A stretch of DNA of 64,000 nt from Vombatus ursinus (GCF_900497805.2 NW_020946557.1:6335667-6399666); one strand, 5' to 3'. Shown: positions 1 to 11,775, counted from the stretch's first letter. Made by a program: numbers and translations. The notes: generated by a model not told the origin, from the sequence alone.

Positions 1-464
1 GTAGTGAGGTAAGGAAGACAACTGGTCAACTGCTCATGGTCCTGGAAAAGGAAACTAAGGTACTAATCTCTGGATACCCCTCAGAAGATTCCGTTTGTCC
101 CCAAAAGTAATGTCTGTCTCTGGGAATTTATGATAGCTGGAAGTACCAGTTGATAGCGAGAGCAAGAAGAGAGGTCAGGGAAGTGGTTTCACAACCCTTG
201 CTTCCTTCACTCCTTAACGCTGCCTCTTCTATTTGCCAACTGCCCTCTCTTCACCACTCACCCCTTCACGCTTTCCCCGCTTCAACTCCTATCCTCCACT
301 CATAGGCCCTAGCCCAGCCCCTTATGCCTGACTGATTCCCTGTAATTCTGAATTCTACTTCTCACCCTTCCCTGAGACCTCATCCCTTTTGAACTGCATG
401 CCGTAGAGCTTCTTCCCTCAGGTTGGAGATGAGGTAGGAAGCTGAATTCATTCATTTTAGGTTT
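1..464. other. Unassigned intronic sequence
   Basis: I see no recognisable repeat or coding signal here. It is C/T-rich around 185-300. Confidence 0.5.
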
Positions 465-746
465 GGCAGGTAGGTGGCACAATGCGCAGAGCACTGGACT
501 TGGAACCAGGAGGACTCATCTTCATGAATTCAAATCTGGCCTTAGACATTTGCTGGCTTTGTGACCCTGGGCAGTCACTTAAGCTGTTTGCCTCAGTTTC
601 TCACTTTTATAATGAGCCGGAGAAGGAAATGGCTAACCACTCTAGTATCTTTGTCAAGAAAACCCCATGAATGGTATGGTCCATAAGGTCAACAAGAGTT
701 GGACATGACTAAACAAAAAATAACAACAAAAACAACAAAAAGAAGA
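465..746 (+). mobile_element. Mar1-type SINE with RTE/BovB-like tail
   Basis: A tRNA-like head (GGCAGGTAGGTGGCAC, with a decayed B-box region) is followed by the core TGTGACCCTGGGCAGTCACTT. The 3' part carries 'gtcaacaagagttggacatg' and an A-rich AACAACAAAAA tail. This 3' part is the BovB/RTE-derived tail known from marsupial Mar1 elements. The copy is complete and moderately diverged. Confidence 0.8.
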
Positions 747-747
747 A

Positions 748-1184
748 ATGACAAGCAGCATGGTTTCAGAAAAATCTTGGAAGACTTACATAAACTGATG
801 CAAAGTGAAGTGAGCAGAACCAGGAGAACACTATACACAGTAAGCACAATAGTATATCATAATCATCTGTAAATGACTTATTCTCAGTAATTCAGTGATC
901 CAAGATCATTCCAAAGAATTTAGGATAAGAAATGCTATCCACCTCCAGAGAAAGAACTGATGGAGTCTTACTGTGAATCAAGGCATACTTTTTTAAGCTT
1001 TCTTTCTTTCTTTTTTTTTGTTTGTTTTCTTTTGTATCATGGCTAATATAGAACTGTGTTTTGCATGACTTCACATATATAACTTCTATCAAATAGCTTG
1101 CCTTCTCAGTGGGGGAGGGACAGGAGGGAGAAAGAATTTGGAACTCAAATTTTTTTTAAATCTTAAAAAAAAATTTTGATAAAA
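748..1184 (+). mobile_element. L1 3'-end fragment (ORF2 C-terminus and 3' UTR)
   Basis: Sense-strand reading resembles the final ORF2 residues of the other L1 copies here (GFRKILEDLHKLMQSEVSRT), followed by the shared 'atgctatccacctccagag' block and an AT-rich 3' end. It is 5'-truncated and non-coding. Confidence 0.75.
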
Positions 1185-1232
1185 GACATCACGATCACAA
1201 CTGACTGAGTAGGATAAAACATATAAGGTCCT

Positions 1233-1390
1233 GGGGCAGCAAAGTGGCACAGTGGATAGAGCACCGGCCCTGAAGTCAGGAGGACCTGAGTTCAAATCCA
1301 ACCCCAGACCAAACACTTGACACTTACTAGATGTGTGACCCTGGGCAAGTCACTTAACCCCAATTGCCTAAAAATAAAAAAATTTTAAAA
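1233..1390 (+). mobile_element. tRNA-derived SINE (WALLSI/WSINE-like)
   Basis: It starts GGGGCAGCAAAGTGGCACAG, carries the B-box-like GAGTTCAAATCC, and ends CACTTAACCCCAATTGCC plus an A-rich tail. It is bounded by target-site duplications AAACATATAAGGTCCT (1217-1232) and AAACATACAAGATCCT (1391-1406), which match at 14 of 16 bases. This marks it as a fairly recent L1-mobilised insertion. Confidence 0.9.
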
Positions 1391-1599
1391 AAACATACAA
1401 GATCCTACATAGTCTATTATATATTTACCAAAAAAACAAAACAAAACAAAAACATGACTGGATAGAACTAAATGTAGCCCAGAAGGTTTTTTTTTAAAAC
1501 AAAGGGAAGTACTATGTAAGATACTGTAACACATGTGACCATAGAGTTAACTGTATTCTGTGGTTCATTACATATCAATATTATACACAGCATTAAACA

Positions 1600-2290
1600 G
1601 GGAGACATGTCTAGTGTCATGAAAGATTACCTGCATAGAGTCTAAATAGAAGATGATTTCCTTATTGATGGTGAAGGTCTTCAAATATTCTTATGTGCAA
1701 ATGGCACTTAAATGTATTGAAATCCAGAGCACTCTTCATTAACATTGTTCACCATTAAAAGAGATTGACATATCATTATCATCATATTCTCCTCAGATAG
1801 GCACTGCTATACATGGAAGAAAAGCCTGGGCCAGGATTGTACTGTAGAGATTGGATTTGCATTTAGGAAATTCTGTAGTACTTACAGTAATGCTGAGGTG
1901 ATTGTTTCTGCAAAAGCCTTTTTTAGCACCAATATTTTCCCATGATCCTATATGACTGTATCATGGAACACTACAATATCTGAAGAATCAAAATCTTAAA
2001 TTATCCAAAGGACAATGAAATTAGGTGTCAATAGACTGTAGCATATTACCAACAGTGAGTTGCATACAAGAACTAGAGTAAGAGATGTCATCAACAATAT
2101 ATATATAACCAGAAGAGGATGTAAGATGGTTATATAATGAGAGTAAGGGACAGCACTAGTAAAACACTAAGATCCCTAAAATATTAAAAGAACCAAAGGA
2201 TCATGTGGGATGAGATAATATGGAGGGATTTTACGCCTGGTTAGAAAGATTATAGATGCTAATTAAATTGTGAGCCTGTAAAAGTATTTT
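1600..2290 (+). mobile_element. RTE-type LINE fragment (RT C-terminal part)
   Basis: The sense strand keeps fragments of the RTE reverse transcriptase tail: an IDGEGLQIFLCAN-like stretch, then GRKAWARIVL, and near 2037-2110 RLxHITNSEL...RTRVRDVINNIY. The last part aligns with the independent RTE copy at 55.9-56.2 kb (RLQHITSEELQRRMEAKIVI). Many stops are present, so the copy is old and dead. Confidence 0.65.
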
Positions 2291-3629
2291 GTTTTCTCAC
2301 TACCATTAAATATTGTTCTCTGCCAAATATTTAGAGGAATAGATTTATCCTTTTTGCATTATCTGATCAACTTTATAAATTTTGTTCCCACTTGATTCTG
2401 TATCCTAACAAGTGCAATTGAGGCTTAATAATTAAACTTTAAAAAAAAAAAGTATTGACAAAAGACATTTAATGCACATTTGGGACAGAAAATTGTGTGT
2501 GTATGGAGTCCTCCCCCCCACCTAATCCTATGTAGCATATGTTTACATAATGGCCATAACATTGAAATACTAAAAATTAAATGTCTGATTCTAACTCAAA
2601 TAACAAGGACATTTAATTAATTCTCTTGCAGAGAGCCATTTTATGCTTTTCAACATGCAGCATTATGTTATTTGGAAATGGTCTAGGTATTTAGCTTTCC
2701 CTAAAGCTGTGGTTCATTAGGAAACAACAACAAATTTTTAACTAGGCACTACAAGTAGTGTTGTCATCGTCACATCTACAATGCTCTGACTGACCTTTGG
2801 ACAGAAAATTTCAAAATAATCACAAGTCAAGCACATAGTATTTATATAAAAATTTTTTTTAAATGCACTTTGTCTATGTTGATGAAGTAGTGATGTGGCA
2901 AATTTTCCTGTTAAACTAAAAATGAATCTGTAGCCAAGGTGTGTTATCTTTTTGCCACTAGAGGCCCCTAAATTATAAATTCAATTTGACATCTGTGAGC
3001 TGTTTTTTGTTTCCAACTTTCATTTCATTGGTGCCACACTACCTAATACTTATTTTAGACCATCTAGTTTTTTTTTTTAGATTTTAGAAATATCTATTCT
3101 GGAATCCTATTACTTTCTTAATTGAACTAAAAAATTGTCAGAACTGGATAAATGAAATTGAAGTCACTTGTTTATAGTAGCAAAAGAAAAAACCTTAAGA
3201 GATGAAGTGACATTGCAGACTTTGACCTGATCTGTTTTTGTTACTTTGGCAATCCATGAAGCTACTGAAACTGAGTGTTCTCTCCCCAATATTATTCATA
3301 ATACTCTACCTCCTCCCTCCCTTTTTTCCCTTATCCTCTTTCTCATTCAAGTATGGATTGGATAAGATCCCTTCCAGAGCTGAGATTCTGTAAATTCAAT
3401 AGAGGAATATAGATAGTGTGGCTTAACACATTCATAAAAAAAGATTACATTGTTTCATTTCCTTCCCATTCATTTCATCCCCAAAATTATAGTGAAATAT
3501 TGCTACCTACCTACCTTTTTCTTGTTAGAACATGCTAGAGTTTGTACTCCTCTGGCATAACCTTTTAGAACTCAGAGTCTCTTTCATGTTGTAGTGAGAC
3601 TATAGGATTATAAATACAGAGGGCTATAG
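2291..3629. other. Unassigned intronic sequence
   Basis: No repeat family or exon was recognised. It includes AT-rich runs and, at about 2953, TGCCACTAGAGGCCCC, which is one base away from the CTCF core. Confidence 0.4.
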
Positions 3630-3710
3630 AAACATATATATGTATAGATACATATTGTGTACATGTACACATATGTTTGCATGTACGTATGTGTGTATAG
3701 ATACAGAGAG
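3630..3710. repeat. Low-complexity TATG/TACA tract
   Basis: An imperfect alternating purine-pyrimidine run of TATA, TGTA and CATATG units. Confidence 0.7.
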
Positions 3711-3895
3711 CAGTAGGAGACGCCAGAAGCCATCTAGTCCAACCCTTTCATTTCACAGTTGAAGAAATGAAGGCCAAGGAAGTGATTTATATAATTGCTA
3801 CAATATGGTAAATGTAAGTGACTCACCAGTAAACTTTTACAGGCAGTAGGTGGAGGTGTTCAAATATCTAATCTCTTACCCACCAGGCTCTGGAT
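3711..3895 (-). mobile_element. MIR-like SINE relic
   Basis: The run 'catctagtccaaccctttca', then 'cagttgaagaaatgaaggcc' and 'gtaagtgactcacc' has the antisense MIR/MIR3 layout. It is heavily diverged. Confidence 0.4.
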
Positions 3896-4019
3896 ATCTT
3901 TTTTAAACCAACTTTATTGGTATGATAATTAGCCAGTATATTTATTAAATCCTGTTCTCTAACCAGGCAATGTGCATTTGTCAAACAGTCACAAAATAGT
4001 TCTGGGGTTTAGGGTTCCT

Positions 4020-4217
4020 CATTTTTATTTTTGTTTTGTTTTGTTTTGGTTTTGTTTTTTGTTTTGTTTTGGTTTTGCTTTAGGCAATTGGGGTTAAGTG
4101 ACTTGCCCAGGGTCACATAACTGATAAGGGTCTAGTGTCTGGTTTGAGATTGGTTTGAACTCAGGTCCTCCTGACTCCAGAGCCAGTGCTCTATCCACTG
4201 GGCCACCTAGCTGCCCC
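4020..4217 (-). mobile_element. tRNA-derived SINE
   Basis: The plus strand shows a long T/G-rich complement of the tail, TTAAGTGACTTGCCCAGGG, the B-box complement TTTGAACTCAGG, and the head complement CCACCTAGCTGCCCC. It is full length, in reverse orientation. Confidence 0.88.
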
Positions 4218-4619
4218 AGGTTCCCCCAAAACTCCAAAGGTTAATGGTAATTATGGTAATTGATAATTATGCAGATAGATGAATAGCTAGAAAGCGTGTC
4301 TTTGTCCTGGATAAGTGAATAGACTTTTCAAGTTGCTTTTTAGTGTTTTTCTTATATAGGTATCATATTTATATTTTCTTTGCCCTTTTCAGTTAGCAAA
4401 ATTGAAAAAGCCTGAAAAAGGTATGCCCTTACATCTGTATTAGAGTAACAAGATATCTTCTTTTTATGCTTCCAGATCTTTTACAGTAAAACTTATAATC
4501 TCCAACTTGGGTTTATTCAGGATTTATTTATTTTTCGGAGTTTGTTGGTCATAAACTCATCTATAAAAAAAGAAAGAAAAATTACTTTTGTTACTTTCAA
4601 AATTTTATTAATGATCTAA

Positions 4620-5045
4620 TATTTCCTTATCTAAGGTAGTATACTTAAGGAGGAAATGTGGCATTCAGTTATGTAATGAATTCCTATATAACCAGTCATT
4701 AACAAATTTGTACCAGTCACTGAGGGAACTATAAATATGACAAGTAAGAACAAATTCCAGAGGAGAGAAGGGTCAAATTGGGCAGAGTAGAACAAGGAAG
4801 ACTCCTTGGAGAAGTTCACAGTTGAGCTGAAACCTTGAAAGAATACTAGAGGTGAAAGAGATTGCATTCCAGATATAGCAAATACTATGAGTAAAGGCAC
4901 AAAGCTTGGAAAGAACAGGAAAAATTATGGCAGTGGTACAGTTTGGCTAGAACTTAGTGTATGTTAAAGGGCTTGCGTGGGATAAAGCTAGAAAGGAAAT
5001 TACAGCCAGATCATGAAGGTCCTTAATGAAGACCACAGAACTTCC
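4620..5045 (-). mobile_element. L2 LINE relic
   Basis: Antisense L2 sequence: 'gagaagttcacagttgagct', 'gcattccagatata', 'gagtaaaggcacaaagc' and 'ccagatcatgaaggtcctta'. The same L2 continues at about 5285-5360 ('gagtcactgaaggtttttga'). A MIR-type SINE separates the two parts. Confidence 0.65.
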
Positions 5046-5284
5046 AAGCAGTAGACTGCTAGACTTAATATTAAGAATACCTAAGTTCATATTCTACCTC
5101 TTGCACTTACTAACTTTGTGAGCATTAGTGAGTCATTTAATCTCTCAGCAATTCAACTTCATCTGTAAAATGGGAATAATACTACCTAATGCACGGGGTT
5201 GTTGGGAGACTTAAATGAGATATGTGAAAAGTGCTTTGCAAATCTTAAAATGCTAGATAAATATCAGTATCATTATTTTGTTAT
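5046..5284 (+). mobile_element. MIR/CORE-SINE inserted in L2
   Basis: The core CTCTGTAAAATGGGAATAATA-type segment is present ('catctgtaaaatgggaataa'), followed by 'ttgttgggagacttaaatga' and 'aagtgctttgcaaatctt', which is the typical MIR order. It splits an antisense L2. Confidence 0.7.
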
Positions 5285-5510
5285 TATTGTGCTAGGCTGA
5301 TGAGTTTGGATAGTGGAGAGTCACTGAAGGTTTTTGAGCAGTAGAATAATTTCATGTTCATTTATTTCATTTAATAAATATTAAGTAGCAATGACATTCT
5401 GTAGTAGACAACATCTTTACTATGACATAGTTGATTGAAAGATATCGGCAAAATGGAATCTCACTGTAGTTGTTTTTGTTGATTATGAAAACCCTTTTAA
5501 TCTAAGGGTT

Positions 5511-5583
5511 GGCTATTATATGTCTGAATCAATTTCTTATAAAAAGAAATTTAGAAGGAAATTGATTCAGATATATAATAGCC
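5511..5583. repeat. Near-perfect 26-bp inverted repeat (hairpin)
   Basis: The left arm 5511-5536 and right arm 5558-5583 are reverse complements at 25 of 26 positions, around a 21-base spacer. The right arm is the first part of the downstream L1 fragment. The structure could be a fold-back joint made during L1 integration, or a hairpin of unknown use. Confidence 0.85.
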
Positions 5584-6210
5584 ATTCCCCAATAGATGAA
5601 TGATTAAAGAAATTAACAAGAGTTTTCAAAAGAAAAAAAGCCAGCTGTTGACAACCATATAAAATACCTCAAATTACTAAAAAGCAAATGCAAATTAGAG
5701 GCAACTCTGAGATTCTACTTCATACCTATTAGATTGGCAGAGATAACAAAAAAAACCCAAAGATGACAGCTCTTGGAAGGGCTATGGAAGGAGAGGCACA
5801 TTTTGCTGGAGTTATAAATTGGTCCAACCATTTTAGAAACAATTTAGAATTATACTCCCCAAATCACTAAATTCTTTGCCTTTGAAACCAGCAATGCCAC
5901 TACGAGACAAGTACTCCAAAGAGATCAAAGCCAAAGGAAAGAACCCATGCCTACAAAAATACTTATCACAATACTTTTTCTTGTAGTCAAGAAATAGAAA
6001 CAAAATGGGAGCTCATCAATTGGGAAATGATAAAACAAGTTATGGTATATTAATTTAATGAACTAATATCGTGCCATGAGAAATAATGAAAAAACGGAAA
6101 CAGAATGAAGTGAGCAAAGACTTTGGAACTCTGATCAAAAGACTGATAATGAAACAGGTGATGGAAGCAGGTGATAAACTAGAGTCGAAAAATAAAGCAT
6201 ATATTGTTGG
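5558..6210 (+). mobile_element. L1 ORF2 C-terminal fragment
   Basis: The sense reading keeps L1 order: CCATTCCCCAATAGATGAATG, then LEGLWKERHILLELYIGPTI, then VVKKWKQ-like and SSIGKW stretches and AMRNNEK. The same layout appears antisense in the 8.6, 25.9 and 45.3 kb copies. It is 5'-truncated, with several stops. Confidence 0.7.
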
Positions 6211-6529
6211 ACACAAAAAATTCATGAATTTATTTTGCCTGACTATACTTACTTGTTGAAAGGAAGGGCTTTTATTTGTTGGGAGAATAAGGGAAGTAAT
6301 GGTAGTCATGCAAAAATAAAGAAAAAAGTGTCAATGAAACATTAAAAAATGCATAAGAAGAGAACAAAAAGAAATTTAGAAGGAAACACAGACAAGCATG
6401 ACTGTATTGGTTCATCTATGTTAAATTTAATACACTTTTTAAAAAAACAAGTTGGACATAGTTAAGATTCAGGATTTTATGCATGTTCTTCTTTTTTCTG
6501 TTCTTTTTATATCAGTTTTTCAGCTAGCA

Positions 6530-6965
6530 TTTTTTAGCACTGGAAATGTGTAGAAAAGCCAGAGACAATCTCTTCTCTCAAGGAGTTTACTGTGTAATGG
6601 TGGAGATGCAGATAATTATGTACAAACTATCTATGTATGTGTGTGTATATATATGTATGTATACATGTAGAAATGTGTATGTATATGTGTGTTCATCTGT
6701 ATAGACAGACAGACATATCCATTTGTGAAAAATTGGAGATTATTATCAATAGAAGGAAAGCAATAGTGTTCAGGAGGATCAGGAAAGGTTTCTCATAGAA
6801 GGTGAGACTTTAGCTGAGACTTGAAGAACACCATGGAAGCTAGGACATGGAGATAAGGAGGGAGAGTGTTCCAGGCAAGAAGTACAGCTAGTGAAAATGC
6901 CCAGAGTCAAGTGGTAGAGTGTGTTGTGTGAGGAACAGAAAGAAAACCAGTAACATAGCAGTCAC
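6530..6965 (-). mobile_element. L2 LINE relic
   Basis: Antisense L2 markers: 'ctcaaggagtttactgtgta', 'gagacttgaagaacaccatgg', 'gtgttccaggcaagaagtac' and 'ccagagtcaagtggtagagt'. A TATG-rich microsatellite-like tract lies within it at about 6630-6715. Confidence 0.7.
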
Positions 6966-7317
6966 ATTTGTTGTGTTTGTCAAGTTCATAATTTTAAAAG
7001 AATATATTAAACATAAAAGCTTTTGCTTTGCTAGAAAAAAAATTGCCTTAAAAATCTTTTCACACAAAGTTTGTCCTGTCTTTCAGAATCGTTTGTGATT
7101 TCTTAAGAGAATTGTTTCACTGACCCTTTGATCGTAAACATCAAATGAGGCATAAAACAGGAAGGTGTGCTCAGCAGGGATGCTCTAAATGTGAAGAAGG
7201 GTGCTCTAAGGGTAGACCTGTGTTTAAATTGAGTGTGGATGGGTATGAGAGTCACAAGATTGGGCAGTTGTGGATGAGTTATGATATGCATGATTGGAGT
7301 GAACATTCAAATCAATG

Positions 7318-7990
7318 AGATCACAGATTCATTAAGTACCTACTATGTGCCAGGCACTGGGTTACAAAGAGAATGAAGGAAGCCCTCCTTCATTTTTGTT
7401 TTGTTTGGTTTGGTTTGGGTTTTTTTAGGCAACGGGGTTAAGTGACTTGCCCAGGGTCACACAGCTAGTAAGTGTTATGTGTCTGAGGCCGGATTTGAAC
7501 TCAGAACCTCCTGACTTCAAGGCCAGAGCTCTATCCACTGCACCACCTAGGGGCTTAGATTCTAAAAGAGGAGATTAGTATATGTAGGCATATACTAAGG
7601 AAATATAAAGTAGTCTACTATAAAGTAGTAAGACAACATACTGACATTTGAGGGATTCAGGAAACACTTGATGTAGAAGATGGTGCTTGAGCTGTGTTTT
7701 GGAGTGTAAGGGATTCTGTGTGTCCCAGGTGAGGAGGAAGTGCATTTAAGGCACAAGGGCCAGCCATTGCAAAGACCTGGAGACAGAGAGATGTCATTTC
7801 ATGTGTCAGGAATAGGGAGAAGGTCATTTAGCTGGATGGAAGAACTTAAGAGAGAGAGCAGTGTGCAATGAGGTTGGAAAGAGAGTTTGGGACCAGAGCT
7901 AAACTAATCAAGAGTTTTAAAAGCTAAACAGAAGAGTTTAGCTAGAGATAATAGGAAGCTACTAGAGTTTTAAGTAGAGGACTGAAATTT
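7318..7990 (-). mobile_element. L2 LINE relic split by a SINE
   Basis: It begins at the L2 3' terminus complement ('tacctactatgtgccaggca') and continues after the SINE with 'gcttgagctgtgttttgga', 'gccattgcaaagacctgg' and 'aggaagctactagagtttt'. A further piece of the same kind lies at about 8355-8585 ('gggaagccactgaaggtttt'). Confidence 0.7.
7395..7555 (-). mobile_element. tRNA-derived SINE nested in L2
   Basis: Complement of the tail, then AGTGACTTGCCCAGGGTCAC, TTTGAACTCAGAACC and CACCACCTAGGGGC. It interrupts the L2 3' region between 'gccctccttca' and 'gcttagattctaa'. Confidence 0.85.
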
Positions 7991-8879
7991 CTATTTACGT
8001 ATCTAGGCCCAGACTTAGGCCTAGGTCATTTGGAAGTTTTTTAAAATGGCATGATTTGTATTTGCTTTCATTTTAATAGGAGAATGAGACATTGTTATGA
8101 AGGCAATGTTAAATGGAGTGTTATAAGAAATTCAGGGAGGAGGAATCACTTCTAATTGATGTGATTAGACAGGAGATGACTCATGAGGTGGTCCTAGGGC
8201 TAGGATTCTGTTCTCTTCCTGGGGATTGGGAAAAAGGCTGTAGTATAGAGGCAGAAGAATGAAAGGCACTTAAGAACAATGAATGGCTGCATTATAAAGT
8301 GTTCAAAAGGAGTACCAGGAAATTTGGATAGAAACTAGGTAAGTTGGAGCAAGAATAAATGCTATGCTAAAGAATTTATATTTTACTTGATAGGGAATGG
8401 GAAGCCACTGAAGGTTTTTGAGGGAGAATATGATTTGTTTTGTCAAAAATTACTTTGCCAGGAGTAGAAAGGATGGAGGGGCAAACTAGTAAAAGTAAGA
8501 AGCTATTGTAATAGTTTACAAGTGAAAAGTGTTGAGGGTTGAAATTGGGGGTGTGGGAATGGGAGATTCAAGGAGGGAAACGACAACAAATGTTACAGTT
8601 TTTTAAATTTAATATTTTATTTTTTCCCAATTTAATGCAAAAAGAATTTTTTCCCATTTGTTTTAAAATTTTTTCTAGTACCAAATTCTGTCTTTCACTT
8701 CCTCCCCTCCCCTGTCCTTGAGAAGGCAAGCAATTTGATATAGGTTTTACGTGTGCCGTCATACAAAACATATTTCCATATTAGTCACCTTATGAAACAA
8801 AATACAAACAAAACCTTAAGAAAAATGATACTTTAATACTTTATAAAAATATATTAAAATATATAAAAATAATACTTTA

Positions 8880-8981
8880 TTTTTCTTTCTTTTTTTGGCT
8901 AGGCAGTGGGGTCAGATTTGAACTCAGGTGCTCCTGAATCGAGGGCCAGTGCTCTATCCACTGCGCCACCTAGCTGCCCCC
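8880..8981 (-). mobile_element. tRNA-derived SINE, internally deleted
   Basis: It is bounded by perfect 16-base target-site duplications TAAAAATAATACTTTA at 8864-8879 and 8982-8997. It keeps the head complement GCGCCACCTAGCTGCCCC and the B-box region, but lacks most of the segment between tail and B-box. It is a recent insertion into the HAL1-type element. Confidence 0.92.
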
Positions 8982-9387
8982 TAAAAATAATACTTTAAAA
9001 TAATACTTTTAAAAAATATGCTTCAATCTGCTTTCAGACTCCATCAGTTTGTTTTCTGGAGATGGATAGCATTTTTCATCATAAATCCTTTGGAATTGTC
9101 TTAGATCATTGCATTGCTGCTCATTCACAGTTGATCATCATACAGTATTGCTATTACTCTGTACAGTGTTCTGATTCTGCTCACCTCATTTTGCATTAAT
9201 TCATGAAAGTTTTTCCAGGCTTTTCTAAGAGCATCCTGCTCATCATTTCTTAATGCACAATAGTATTCCATTACAGTGATGCAGCTTGTTCAGGCATTCC
9301 TCAATTGATGGGCTTTCCCTCAATTTCCAATTCTTTGCTACAAAAATTGTTGCTATAAATGTTTTTGTACATATAGTTCCTTTTCCC

Positions 9388-9437
9388 TTTTTTTGTTTTT
9401 TTTTGGCAATTGGGGTTAAGTGACTTGCCCAAGATCA
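9388..9437 (-). mobile_element. 5'-truncated tRNA-SINE fragment
   Basis: Only the tail complement and 'ggggttaagtgacttgccca' remain. Short CTTTTCCCTTTTTTT repeats flank it on both sides, consistent with a truncated insertion into the HAL1-type element. Confidence 0.75.
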
Positions 9438-9965
9438 CTTTTCCCTTTTTTTAATGTCTTTGGGATACAAACCTGGTAGTGGTGTTTCTGGGTCAAAGGC
9501 ACAAATACACAGTTGTATAGCCTTTTGGGCACAGTTCCAAATTGCTCCAGATTGGTTGGACCAGTTCACAACACCACCAACAATGCATTAGTGTCCCAAT
9601 ATTTCTACATCCCCTCCAATATTTGTCATATTAGCCAATCTGATAGATTGGTACCTCAGAGTTTTAATTTGCATTTCTCTAATCAGTAGTGATTTAGAAC
9701 ATTTTCTCATATGACTATAGATAGCTTTGATTCTTTCTTCTGAGAACTGCCTGTTCATATGCTTTGACCATTTATCAATTGGGGAATGAATTGTATTCTT
9801 ATAAATTTGACTCAGTTCTTTATATTAAAAATGAGGCCTTTATCAGATAAACTTGCTGTAAAAAATATTTTCAGTTATGATTAGTGTGTTTTCCTCCTAT
9901 TTCTTCCCTTTTTATCCTTCTCTCTCATTTCACCCTGTCCATCCTCAAAAGCATTTTGCTTCTGA

Positions 9966-11309
9966 CTATTGCCTTGTTACAAATCTTTCAAAGGTAAGAA
10001 ATGACAGACTTGGCAACTGATTAATATAATTAGAACTTTGCGTTAGGTAGGTTAGTAGAGTAGGTGCGAGATAGATTGGAGATATATCACCTTGATAATG
10101 ACAATATTGCACTAACCTGTTTGAAAATAATCTAATTAATGATGAAAAACTGGGCAAATGGATGGAGTAAGTAACATTTGGAGATTCATTCTTATTTTAC
10201 CATGAATAGACTGGCACAATTGAATCCATCCCTCTAAGTGTATTAAAGAGAACCAGTGAATATCACAGAAGTTTAAAAAAATATAGAATGTTAATCTGAA
10301 TGACTTTTTTTTATATACATGAAAAACTTCACAGATGACTATTCTCCACTTTTTCAACGTGAAATTTATGCATAGCATCACTAGGTGGCACTAAATACAC
10401 ATTGGCAGGATGAGAAAGTGGGTAGCTCTCCAAAGATTGATGTACTGATACTGTACAAATGAATATAAAGTTTCTCTGTTAAGCATTTCATACATTGTTT
10501 GTACATCTTCTCTCTCATAAATGCTGTACTTAATATATCTTCCAGATAAAATAGTCTAATTGGAGTATTTATCTTTCTATTACATATAATACCCCATCCC
10601 ACCCTATCTTTGGCCTTAAGAGGTTACAAGTTTTGAATAGTTAGGGAGACAAGAATATCCCCAAGTACCCTTCAGTACGACATAGTAGTTTTACCATATC
10701 ATCTACCTTTGTTTTCCTTTATGGTTTTTTTTTCCGTGAACACTAATCCTTCTTGTTGCTTCTTTTCCCATTTAATCTTCTCTCTTTTCTTGGAGAAATT
10801 AAAGGAAATAGAATTTTCACTTTATTTTTAAGTAAAACCATGTTGTACTGGCCATTGAGACATACCATGACTCTAAATCATGTCTGGGATTTACTGAGTC
10901 AAAGAACTAACCACAGATGTCCACAGAGAAAAGAATGCTACAAGGGATTTTTTTTTTTTTGGTCTGTTGATGATCTCATGGTGACACATGTTATACTCAT
11001 TGTTGAATTTAGATTTTCTGTTTAAGTTTGTTTGGGTTTTTTTTCTGATCTGGTATTTATGGAAGTTTGTAACTGGGACTTAAGAAGTGAAAGGCACTCA
11101 GGTATATGTAGTCTTCGAGAGTACTCTCAGGCTAATAGAGTTATACCATTCTTTGAGGTCTAAGTCCTTTGTTAGTCATAGCCTGAGGAAGCACTTAGGT
11201 AGCTAACCCTTTCACCCCTCAAATCCACTTCACTTTTGGAAAGGAATCCCATAGGAAAAATTGGAATAAGAACTGGATCTGTGATTTCATTAGTAGAGAG
11301 AGCTCTGAG
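9966..11309. other. Unassigned intronic sequence
   Basis: No repeat or exon was recognised. At about 10377-10389 TCACTAGGTGGCA matches the CTCF core consensus except for its first base. Confidence 0.4.
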
Positions 11310-11430
11310 TAAAAAACTTTTGAAGTGGTTAAATGACTTACTTGCATAGCACTCACACAGCCAGTGTGTAAAGTTAAACCCAAGTTTTGCTGATCTAGAG
11401 GTCACCTCTCCACCCACCAAGCCATCCTGC
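11310..11430 (-). mobile_element. MIR-like SINE relic
   Basis: 'ttaaatgacttacttgcata', 'cacacagccagtgtgtaaag' and 'ccacccaccaagcc' follow the antisense MIR order. Confidence 0.4.
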
Positions 11431-11465
11431 CTGAGAATGAGTTTTACCCAGTAAATCTTTTATGT

Positions 11466-11775
11466 AAAAATCAATCAATGAGTAAACATTTATTAAGCAT
11501 CTGCTATGTTCAAGGCACTGTGCTAAGGGTTGGGGTTACAAAAAGAGGCAAAAGACAGATCCTGCCCTCATGGAGCTTAACAATCAAATAGGGGAGACAG
11601 TATGTAAATAAACACACACAAAGCAAGATACAGGAAAAATAGGAAATAATTAACAGATCTAGAAGGGTTGGGAAAAGTTTTCTGTAAAAAAAAAAATGGG
11701 ATTTTAATTGGGATTTGAAAGAAGACAAGAGGTAGAGATGAGGAGGCAGAGGATTCCAGGCATGGGGGACAGCTG
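11466..11775 (-). mobile_element. L2 3'-end relic
   Basis: It starts at the complement of the L2 terminus ('taaacatttattaagcatct'), then 'caaggcactgtgctaagggt', 'ctcatggagcttaacaatca' and 'ggattccaggcatgggggac'. It ends about 195 bases before the NT5DC1 exon. Confidence 0.8.

Larger units (their letters stand above)
8600..9965 (-). mobile_element. HAL1-type L1 element, 3' half
   Basis: From low to high coordinates the plus strand shows the L1 3' UTR complement ('gagaaggcaagcaatttgat'), the complement of the ORF2 C-terminus ('ttgttcaggcattcctcaat', 'ccaatctgatagattggtac'), and, from about 9866, 'tttcaccctgtccatcctca' and 'gcttctgactattgcct'. That last block is the spacer seen next to ORF1 in the element at 37.8-39.9 kb. 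An intact L1 would instead continue into upstream ORF2, as at 27.3 kb. Two SINEs sit inside it. Confidence 0.7.
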
